The notes under the pieces are model-generated. The model searched no databases. It had not been told where the DNA came from and was given only the letters and a program-made list of their open reading frames with translations. A stretch of DNA of 64,000 nucleotides. Source: Micrasema longulum (taxonomy: Eukaryota; Arthropoda; Insecta; Trichoptera; Brachycentridae). The position numbers and the translations under genes were made by a program. Location of the stretch: assembly GCA_022494885.1 (NCBI GenBank), contig JAGVSM010003526.1:62001-126000 (forward strand). Direction: 5' to 3'. Below are positions 20,901 to 32,900 of the stretch, one piece after another (positions within the stretch are counted from its first letter, which is position 1; the number at the start of each line of letters is the position of its first letter).

Positions 20901-23900
20901 TTTTTTAAGACAATATCAGATATTTTTGAATTGCCAAACATGTGTCTATTGTATTTCAATTCTATGTAATATTCACGGAGAGTTTGTTGAAAAAAATCTA
21001 ATTTAGGGACAAGCATAACATTATAGAATTTGTTTGGAGACGTAAATATTTGTATTTTTTTTTATGGTACAATTTTTATTTTAAAGTTCAAAACATAACA
21101 AGGTCAAATTAGTGAAACATAAAAAAATCTTAATTACACCTCGAACATACAGTATTTAGTTCATATTTAAAAAGGCGTAAAAAAAACATTACGTAACTTT
21201 TTTTCTAATCAACTGAAATAAATTGTTTTTTTAAATATATTTATGAGAAATATCAACAGTAATACATGTAAAATAAATTATGATAAATAAAATATACAGA
21301 AAATAAATTCAATGACAGATACCCACAGAAATACATTAAATACTAGTACAATACAATCTATGTTACAATATGGTATTGTAGGATGGGGTAGTGCATGTGC
21401 CAATATATTAATACCTCTTAAAATAGTACAAATATTAATTATTAAAGTAAATTTGATGAAACCCTCAACATTCAATACAAAAAGTCATGTAAAATATTTA
21501 AGGTTCATACAGTAGACACTCTTTATAAAATAAATTCCATTACACAAATTTATAAAGAAGAAAAAATAAAAGTATTCGAGATGTATAAGTCACTCAGATA
21601 CCAAAATAATATTAAAATTCCTTAAAACCTCACAAGTCATGGTCAAAATAGCTTTGTCTTCAAAGGTGTAAAAAATTATAATAATCTCCCCAGTGAACTA
21701 AAGACAATTAAAAATAATATATCAATAAACAAATTTAAAGAAAAACTAAAGAAATTTTCTGAACGCGTGTAAAAACTGCATTAAATGTTAATTAGTATGA
21801 ATGTATTATTATTTTTTGTTTTTTTCTTTAAATATTTGTGTTTTTTTTTCTCATATACTCGTATATCTAAAATTATATAAAATCTTATAAATAAACAACT
21901 ACAACAGTGTAAGCACAAAAGTTAGTCTCTTTTTTTGGAGTGTTACAGTGATAACATTTACTAGATGTATAAAAGTAGACCTGTAAATAATTTTAAAAAA
22001 ACATGTAGGTTTTATGAAATTTATTAATTAAAAAATACATGCTAGTGTGTTTGTGTTAATGTAAGTGTGTGAGAGGGTGGGTGAGTGTGTGTTGTAATGG
22101 AATGAGGGTGGACATGTGTGTAAATATTATTGCACAAGTGTCCTTAATATATTCATTTACCGTTCATTACTTTTCAATAAATAAAAAAAAAACAGTAATT
22201 ATCAAATAACTTAGTATTGCACATACTGAAAGCTTAACATATGTATTTTGCTTGGGTAAAAGTAAAATTGCGCTAATTTATTTTATTTTTGATTATTACA
22301 TTAATTTTAAGCGAGCAGCTTAAAGCTGATATGCTTAAATTTATTTGAAAGAATGTTAGCTGTTGGCGCACTTAAACTATTCAGAAACAAATCTAGTCCA
22401 TTTTGAAACCCATTGAGACCACACATTGAGATTATCTCTTGTGGCAGCTTATTCCAACCATCACCCCCTATTGCTCAGCAAATGCTTCTGTGGATTTAGA
22501 TTGAATCTCGTTGTCACCAGCCTGAGACTGTGGCCTCAAAGAGCTTGTTTCGGCTTGAACATGGAATTCCAAATTTGGGCAGCTATAGTGACTGTTGAGT
22601 ATCTTGTATGTCTCTATCAGGCCACCCTTTTTTGCCGTTTCTGAATCGTTAGGAGACCGAGAGTTTTCAGTCTCTCCACATATGGAAGCCGTTTTATGCT
22701 CGGTGACAACTTTGTAGCTCGATTATTTGGATTAATTTAGATTTTGTTTTTTAGATTCATTTGGAAAAGCTGGGTTTTTGGTTACACGTGCTTGATGTTA
22801 ATAGGAGGCGTGTTATTCTCATTCCTGAGTCTGATCAAAATTATTACTTTTAAACTGAATGTGAAAAATTTTGGTAAGTTCGATTGAAATGAATACTTGA
22901 ATTAAATCTACATATTATTTAGTGATCGGCTCTATCTTCAAATGTGCAAATCATTTATTTATTTTATGTTTCAAGTTTTTCAAATGGATCTAGTAGCCTT
23001 GTACATCTGGTAGATATAATTTGATTTGGTAAATAACAATATCATTGAAAATGATCCACTGGTTTAACAGTAACAAAGCACTTCTGTATTAATCAGCGGC
23101 CTCCGTGGTGTAGTGGTCAAGACGCTTGACTCACGCACGGAAGGTTCCGGGTTCGATTCCCGGTGAGAACACAAAAAAATAAAATGTGATTTTTCTCAAG
23201 CCTGGGTGCTCTGTGATGTAATTCACCACTGTAATTAGGCCTCCTGGCCTGTTGTGGTGCAAAAAAAATGTAATGTAACATAAAATTTTTCCCTATTTTA
23301 TCGAGATATCTACTTTTTTTACTGTATTTTTGTATATATTCCTTATGTTCAAAGATGATCTGGAATTTATCAAATAAATAACTTTACCTCAATTATTCAT
23401 CAACATTTATTGCATCCCCTTCAAAATAATCACCATTAGAGGCAATATACACATATGCCAACGTTTATACCAATCTTCATGGCACTTCTTGTAGGCCAAT
23501 TTCAGCATGGCTTTCAGTTCCCACTGCAATTTTTTTAATCTCAATTCAGTCTAAATTATTTACGCAAAGTGGTAGTTTGAGTTTCGCGGACAGGAAAACG
23601 TCACTCGGAGCCAAATCAGGTGAATACGGTGCATGGAAAATAACGTTGTTTTTGACCAAAAAATCGCGTACTAGGAGAGATGTTTAAACCCCGGGGCGCC
23701 TTATTATGCGAAAACTTAGAGTTATCTTACGATAAATCTAATCTTTTTCAACGAATATTCTCCTTGAAACGCTTCAATAAGCCTAAGTAGTATTCTTTAT
23801 TGACTTTCTGGTCTGTTGGAAGGAATTTCGAATACACAACATTAAAATAATCGAAGAAAACTGTTGGTATCTTTTATTTTTTAGCGACTTAGTGGAGGTT

Positions 23901-26900
23901 TTTTTAGCTCAGTTAGCAAGCTTCAATTCAAAGATTGTCAACTTATTCTCATATAACATCACGTCTCATTGCCCATAACGATTCACTCGACGGTGACATC
24001 GTCCATAGAAAGCATCCTTCAGCGACAGCTTTGTGTTGATCTTTTGAAAAAAAATAACCAAATTCCTCAGAACAGATCAAATTTCAATTTTCATACACTG
24101 CTACCATAAACTAAGTACGTTTCTGCTCGCGCGAAAAAATGACATTTAAGTTTATGAAGCCAATATCTTTAAATTACAAAACGCGGTTATTTTTTATTAC
24201 AATTTCCGAGTCATATTTGAACATAACAGTCTAATGGTGTTTTTCGGTAAATTGTGTCGTTCGTAATCTTTACTGACGTTTACAATCGCATTACGGCGGT
24301 CATAGAGTTGATGTTTTTTTTTGGGTAATTATTTGTATTGTGTAATATTGTATTTTTAGTATTTATACCGTGCTGCAGTCGTCACCCTGTGCAGTTGTTT
24401 TATTTTGCTATTTTCATTTCAACCGACTTTTTCCATTTTTATGAAAGCTCAACAATTCTTCGACTTTAAAAATAAGTCTTTTTGATGCCTATCTCGCGGT
24501 CTAATGCAATAGGTCTAGGGTTTGATTCTCGACATTATTCACTTAAAAAATGGTACTACACTCCAACATTTCATAGGCCCTGGACTGGCACCTGAACCGT
24601 AAGACTGATCAGCTTTTATTTTTAAGAAACTTATGACTTATGAACGACTGTACTAACTAACTAACTGTATATGGAAATTTTAATCATTTCACAGACCGCC
24701 ACACTCAGCATCTAGTCATAAATTCCCTCCGGTTTTGTCTGCTTTTGATATGACCAGACCTAAGATTTTGGTTTATCTAATCTTGCCACGTCTTTCTTAG
24801 TTCTCGTCTCATGTTACCGTTTATGCTCGAATATATATTTTTTACCATTCCTTCGTCATCTATTCGCTCTACATGACCAAACAATCTCAGAGACCCTTAA
24901 TTAATCTTATCAATTACACATTTCTCAGATTTGCACTCTTGCTTGATTTTATCATTTGAAACTCAGTAGTTCATTGATTTCCCACACATTCGTCTTAGAG
25001 ATTGCATTTCGACCGCGTTTACTCTGCTTTCATCTTTTTCTGTCAGTTCTATGTTTCACTTCCATACGTAAGTGTCGGGACTAAAACTTAATTGTGCACT
25101 GCCATTTTTGCCTTATTTACTAACATTAAATATCTAATTTGATTTATTTTAGGCATGTGGTTCTTTTACACAGCAGTTTTGCTTAGCCTTACCTTATTTT
25201 TGATCCTGGCTAAGCAATGGGGTAATTTGATTGGAGAAATATCTGCGTCAGAAACCACATTTGTTGTCAGAGCAAAGAAGTCGATGTCACTTCGTAAAAA
25301 GTTCTGTACCATCACCACTGTTTTTATGTGTATATCCACCTGTGAGTATCCCTTTTTATTTATACCACCAAATGAACGATCGTGCTTGTTACACGTATTA
25401 ACATTATGTTGGATGATTGATAAAACGCCATTTTTTCTGAAAATCACATCAAAGACGCCGTATGCGGAAATGCCAGAATGTCACACATCATTAGCTATCT
25501 CCCCAATATTATTAAAAAATAACTATTCCTTTTTAGTATGTCAAAATATTTTCAGACTGATCAAAAGCCCTTTAAATGCCTAAACTTTCATATTCCCTTC
25601 TCAAAAATATGTTCCCTCTTTGTTGCAACTAAATAACTCTTAGGAAATAAATCCAGCCAGTCTACAAACGTTTGGACATACTCAAAACATTGTTGAATAA
25701 AAGAAGAAGGCTAACACTTGGAAAATTGTTTTCAGGCGTTGCCTAGGTGAATTAGTTCAGCCGGTCGAATTTTACCCACACGATAAAGGTTTCAGCTCTT
25801 TTACCTCACAAAAGACAACAGATGGAAGAGTTGAGAAAATGTGGATTTTGGAACATGGGCAGAATGGTGAATGTTGCACAATGTGTAAAGTAGCCACTGA
25901 AACCGACCAACGACAGGTTATAACCGCTGTAAATGGCTAGACTTCCATATTCCCTTCACAAAAACGTTTCCTCTCTCCGTTGTAACTAATGTTGTATTTA
26001 TGATGGTATTAGCAGCAAACTTAGAAATCTCCACCAAAAACGGAAAATTAGTTATTAATGCCAAAATAAACTATCCATAAAACCGTTTCTAACTAAATAA
26101 TAGCGTAATTCAAGACCGTCTCTAAATCTTGCAAACATAGATTTCAATTATACTACTTGACACCGCAAACTAAGCATTCTCCATTGAGTTCGTGATGCAT
26201 AATTAGAAATCTCAACTAGGGAAATATCACATACTACGAATACCGATAAAAATATATGAAATGGATTAAGAATAATTGATTGTATTTTTAACATCAGTAT
26301 CGATATTGTGGAAAAATGTTTTCATACATAAATGTAAAAAAGAAATTCATTAAAAATACGTTCGTAAAAAAACGCGACGTGTTTGGTCTTGGTTGTTGTC
26401 ACGTCAAGATTTGTGACAATGTTCTAAACAAATTTGAATCGTCAAAACAAATAAACATGAATCGCGACGTTTTAGGGGCGTGGCCAATGGAATCACCGTT
26501 TTTGCGGGAATTCAAAATAACAAATTTAAAAATAATTTCTAATCAAATAAAACATCAACTTATTAAAATACACTCCAAAATTACAGGTGAAGTCAAGATT
26601 CAAAACGATGTTCTAAAGTAATTTGAATGGGCAGGAACAAATAAACATGAATTGTGACGTATTAGGGGTGTGGCTAATGGAGTCACCGTTTTCGCGGGAA
26701 TTCAAAATTACAAATTACAAATTTAAAAACATTTTTTATGGTACTAATAATAATTAGCAAAAAATATCTCAGTAGCTCCTTCAATGTAGATTTGTAAGTT
26801 TGTTTCTAATATCCTCATATATTGTTTTTTCCTTGTTTAATAATTAAAACGTTGATGTTTTTATTGATTTATTTTAGTAGTTAAATGTTTAAATTATTTA

Positions 26901-29900
26901 AATTTATTACAACAGAGAAGGAAAACATTATTTAGAAGGAAATATGGCATTTACTGGGCTTATGACCCGTCATTGGCTGGTTTAAGTGGCCACTTTACAC
27001 ACTGTGTAACATTCACCATTCTGCCCATGTTTAAACATCCACATTTCCTCAACACTTCCATCTGTTGACTTTTGTGAAGTTAAGGAGCTGAAACCTTTAT
27101 TATGTGGGTGAGATTCATCCGGCTGAACCAAATCACCTACTAGGCAACGCCTGAAAACAATTTTCCAATTTTTATACTTCTTCTTTTACCACGTAGTTAA
27201 TTCAACAATGTTTGAGTATGTCCAAATGCTTGCAGACTGGCTGGATTTCTTCCCTAGGGAGTTATTCATATTTAAATGTATTGCAACAGAGAGGGAAAAC
27301 ATTATGAACAATATGAACAAACAAGTCTGCAAGCATTTGAACATACTCAAACATTGTTGTATTAAATTATTTTTAGTTGAGCATAGCCTGAGTGTGATTT
27401 CGGCCATATCATCATCCTACGCCTGTTCTACTGTACGTCCGCTTAGCAAAAGTTATTTTCTTCGATGCTTTCCTCATTTCTTTGACCACATTGAATATTC
27501 CCTGTGGGTGGCTGCCATATTACAGGTACAATTTTAATATTATTCTATTAATATTTTGTTTCTAAAAGAGTCTTTTATTAGGAGACCTGTCACTGGCTGG
27601 TTTGAGTGGCCACTTTACACACTGAGTAACATTTATTATATAAATGGTTTAAGTAAAGGAGAGTTCGATAGTTAAATACAGTAAAAAAATTAAACTAAAC
27701 CAAGAAGTTTTATTGATACCTTTATTTATAATTTTATCAAAATCAATGAATACGTAGTGTTTAAAACTGACAAAATAATTTGTTTTTTCCTTCTGCCTAG
27801 TAGGAGAAGACATAAGTCTTAAGTCTTCTTTGTACAATATTTTCTCACATATTATTTATTATTGGGTCCAAACTTCGGAGCTTGCCACTCCAGTGTGAAG
27901 CGACGGATATCGCCTTGTCAGTGGCCACCCTCAAATCATTCTTATCTCAAGTTACCAGTATTTGTGGACACCGCAGCAGATGAGGATCATCCTGCACCTC
28001 TCAACAATTGCAGTTCATGTCATAAATTTCCAGAAAACTCACCTCTGTTGATTGTTCTTGCATCTAGACATCCCTACCCTTAGTCTGTAAATAACTTTCT
28101 ACGTAGGAAAGTCCAATCTGTGAGCGGTGTTTGTGCTTTCGGATGGCGTTATCTAGAGTCTATCGCCGAGTTCCTCTCTCCACAGATCCTCTGCGTTTTT
28201 CTGCAGAGGTCTCTAAGTCAGTGGTGACTTTAAGGAAACTCCTTCTCGATCCCAGTCTCGGAAGAGCCATTCGATGGTCATAAAGGGGGAGTCTAGGGTC
28301 GTGGATCTGTTTATATATCTCTGCTTGACATTTCCGTTTCTACATTTTTATTATTAATCATTATAAATAATAAATAAATAATTAAAAAATAATTTTAAAT
28401 ATGACAAAAGTTGTCAATATCTTATTATTATTTCTACAGATCTGGAACGTTCTAGCGACCTTTTTATGGAACTTTGAAGACCTTTTCATCATATTAGTGA
28501 GTCTCGGTTTGGCTGATCGGTTTGAGAAGCTTAATGATTTCCTCGTCGCATCCGAAGACAAGGTAAAGAAACTATCACGCTTTTCCTAAAATTGATTCCG
28601 GATTTGTGAAATGTATTATTATATGCACATATTTTGAATTTGTTTTAGTATTCGTCTCAAAAGTTTTGGATGTCCGCTAGATGGGAATATGTGACATTAG
28701 CCAAGGTTGTCAAAACTGTGGATTTAGCTATTAATAAAATTATATCACTCACATTTACGGCAAATCTTTATTTAATCTGCCAACAGATGTTTAATAGCTT
28801 GAGGTAAAATTTTGTTTCAAATAAAAAAATACGTTTGATTAGTGTTCTGTATAAAATAATCAAATGACTAATAACTACCTTCAGTTTAATCAATTTATAG
28901 TACCGTTTTTTTTCTCCTATTCAAAAAATGAAAATTTAATAACATGCTAGGGATAAAATAAGTTTTTCTTATCAAAATATCCGAGACTTTGTTTTTATGA
29001 GGTCGTAAATTTCCGCTGTAAACTCGCCAGTTTTACCAAGCAAACTTTTAAAAGATGGATAGTTTTATAAATTATTTATTATTGTTCAGACACCTATACT
29101 TTTTACATAACCCTACAAAAAAAAATGTTTAAAAGTTGTGAATAAGTTTGTTATTAATAGGCATCTCAGAACAGTTTACTGTTTTCACAGATGTTTTTAA
29201 AAAAATGTTTGAATTTTAAAATAAATCAAATTAAATTTTCTCTGTTAATTTGAATAAATTCATTAAAATTTTAATTAATACACCTTTTTAAAGCACACAC
29301 CATTTATTTTATGACCGACCGATTGAGTGCTCCATTACCGAAGTATAATTTTAAAATTATGTGTATTAGATTTAAGTAAACGCTGTGAAAATTATAAAGC
29401 AGGATTATATTCATGTATAAATTATTATTCTTCGATAAAAAGTCACGTAGTAGCTCAAAAACGTCACAGTAATAAAATCAATAAATAAAGGGTGGTGTGT
29501 TTATTATAATTTTAATTATTTAATAAATAACCTCAAAACTCGTGCTTCTAACGTATTTTTTTTTCAAATTAATTTGTAAATAAAATCCGAATCAACCATC
29601 TATCAGTATAATTATGATATTCATAATAAAGCCAAATATATATTTTTTAAATTTTAGCACAGCTCCTGATAATCCTTATGGCGCTGATCCTTGTAAATTA
29701 ATGAAGGAAAAGTAAGTGTTTTAATTTGACTTTTTCTATTTTCTTATAATTCGATAAAAAATATACATGTATTTTCTTTTTCTTCATTTTTTTAAACGGT
29801 TTTATTTATTTACTTGGATTAAAAATTTTTGTGGAACTGTTGCTGGTGGTTTAAGGGTGGTTTTTTTGCAAGCTCCCCACAAATTAGATAATATATTATG

Positions 29901-32900
29901 TAAACACAGAATTTGCCATTGCATGGTAAAAGTGTTTTACGGCCGGGACTTTAAGGCTGTAGTCTGGTAAAACGACCGCAAAATTAGGAAATCCTACGAT
30001 TTTGTCAGTATAAAACGGATGTTTTTTCTTAATCGCGCAATAATAAAAAAACATAAATTAGATAAAGACAATATTTTTTAAAGGTATTTCTGTAAAAAAA
30101 ATACTTAAAAAATTTACGTAACTAAAATAAAATTACTTTTAGACAGGCAGATTATAAAAAAATGCTTATCTAAAATATTTTTATTTTGCTATTTTTCAAT
30201 AATGTACATGCTTCCACTTTCCATTCTTTTCTATCTCAACTCAAAACAAGGCTCTTGGCTTCATAGAGTTATAAATAATCGTTTTTTTTTTTATTGTAAT
30301 ATATATGTATTTGTATGAATATTTTTTTTTAAAAAAGGACTGTAAATGAATACCTCGACACGGGTTGTGCCTAAGGCAGGAAATATATTGGCATAAATAA
30401 ATGAAAAATTATAACTTATGAAATAATATAAGTTATTATCTAATTGAAATGGAATTTTATTAAAAATTATCAATAATTAATAACATAAAGCGAATTAACA
30501 TATTTATTTATTTCGACGGCTTACGCCTTTGACAAAGTATGAAATAATATTGAAAAACAATTATAATAAAACAAAACATCTGAACACAGTAAAAATATTT
30601 AGATACATGAAAAAATGTATTGAAGTAACAGAGGCGATGTACCATAGCACAAACAGTAAAACAAATATAACACTTAGTGCATTTTTTATAATTTAGAAAA
30701 GAAGTCATTAAAAAATAATGATTTTAATTGATATAAAGATAAATTAAATAAGTCTAAGTTTCCACTTTGTTTGCTAATATGTGGAGCCGTGGAATAAGTG
30801 AGTATTTGGCATAGTTTGAACTATGCAAATCAACAGCAAAAGAAGTATTTTGTGTCGTCCCACGCTGTCTCACAAAAAAATTAACACAATTCAGAAGTTC
30901 GGGACTGTCAAGAACATTATTAAATAACTTGAAAAACAGCACTAAATCTGAAATTCCCCTTCTATTACAAATAGATATTAATTTTAACTGCTTCATTAAA
31001 CATTTATAGTTAAGTTTATCAATTAGAATGTTTCATTTAAAATTTATTAATCTTAAAAACTTGTGTTGGACCTTCTCCATACTGTTTATATGGGTAACAT
31101 AATGAGGAGACCAAACTGAGGGCCCATATTCTAGCTGGCTTCTTACAAGGGTCATGTATAATATTTTTAATGCATCAACAGACTTTAACTCTCTTGTTGT
31201 TTTGATAACAAAGCCAGGGTTTTTGTGGCTTTATTTACCATCTCATTCATATGGGGAACACAAGTTAATTTATCATCAAAGATGACACCTAGATCTTTTA
31301 TTTTCTTTACAAGAGTTAATGTCGTATTACTGATGCTATATTGAAAAACCAATGGATTATACAGTATATAATAATAGGTAACAAATTACAACAGAGATGG
31401 AGAATACCTTAAATAAGGGAATATGGAAGTCAAGGCATTTACAGGGCTTGTGACCTGTCATTGGCTGGTTTAAGTGGCTACTTTACACACTGTGTAACAT
31501 TCACCGTTTTGCCTATGTTTGAACATCCATATTTCTTCAATTCTTCCATCTGTTGATTTTAGTGAAGTTAAAAGAGCTGAAACCTTTATTGTTGTGAAGA
31601 GATTCATCTGACTGAATTATTTCACATACTAGGCAACGCCTGAAAACAATTTTTCAATTTTTAAACTTCTTGGACCAGTTGGTTTCAATGACAGGTCATA
31701 AGCCCTGTAAATGCCTAGACTTCCATATTCCCTTATTTAAGGTATTCTCCATCTCTGTTGTAATTTGTTAAACTTAATGACTCCCGAGGGGGTGAAATCC
31801 AGTCTTTTGTCCACGAACATTTGGACAAACTAAAATATTTTAATGATAGGTAGTTTAAAAAAACTTGAGAAAGTAACGTGTGGTTAATTTGCAGGTTGTT
31901 TTGGCCGACAATGATAGACGTCGGTTATTTCGTGTTCTCTTTTGGATTCCTTGTGGTCCGGTTCCTCTGCGTATCCCTTACAGCGGCTAAACTTAACACG
32001 GCGTCCAAACAGCCGAGAGCATTACTCCATGGAGTACCATCTCAATACTATTGTATGGAAGTAAGTTAACCAATTAACAACGCGACCACATTTTTCTTTG
32101 CATACAGACCTCGCTTTCTCTATATTTTTTGCGGACAACACGAATTATTCCGAGTTTTGATAAATCCACCTGGTCCATGAAGAAGTATAGAAATTGAAAT
32201 AACAACGTTTTCAGGGGTTGCCTAGTATGTGGGTGAAATAATTAAATTAAATTAAAGAATCTCACCCGCATAATGAAGGTTTCAGCTCTTTAACTTCACA
32301 AACATCAACAGATGAAAGAATTGAAGTAATATATATGTTTTTAAAAATGAGCAGAATGGTGAATGTTACACAGTGTGTAAAGTGCTATTTTTATATATCT
32401 TTGGCTTTTTAATATTTTTTTCTATTAAATGTGTTCTGTAACTTGAATTACAAAAATAAATCTTTCATTTTATTGGTTGGTTGGAAGAAATTGCCATTTG
32501 GCAATAAGCCCGCCAATGTACAATTAGCATTATGTACAAAAAGTTAAATAAATAAAGTGGTAACTTAAATCAGTCAATGACAGGTCATAAGCCCTGTAGA
32601 TGCTTAGACTTGTTTATTACCATCTCTTAAATGTTCTTCATCTCTGTTGTAATATGCTAATGTTAACAGCTCCCCAGGGAGTTGAATCCCGTCCTTGTCT
32701 ATTAAAATGTGAAAAAACTCAAAATATTGTTTATAGAGTTCAAATGAAAAATACGCATTTTTTTCATTGCTTAAGGGGTTTTTTAATTAATTTTGTCTTA
32801 AGTTGAATTCATTATTAATGCCTATTTTGTAAAAAAACTTTGAAACTCTATTTCTGCAGGTTTGTGTATTAGTCCGTTGGACTAAGACGAACTGAAGCGA

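Noticed and set aside
23097..23170. tRNA gene
   Set aside because: Good A and B boxes but no acceptor-stem pairing; the same sequence is followed by a repeated body, so it is a SINE head. The same reasoning applies to 1345, 13451, 51300, 55078 and 58487.
26316..26621. 101-codon + frame
   Set aside because: Covers the tandem repeat C and has no domain; similar sequence is inverted elsewhere.
27862..28083. 73-codon + frame as a host exon
   Set aside because: The minus strand carries the recognisable non-LTR cysteine motif; the + frame is its shadow.
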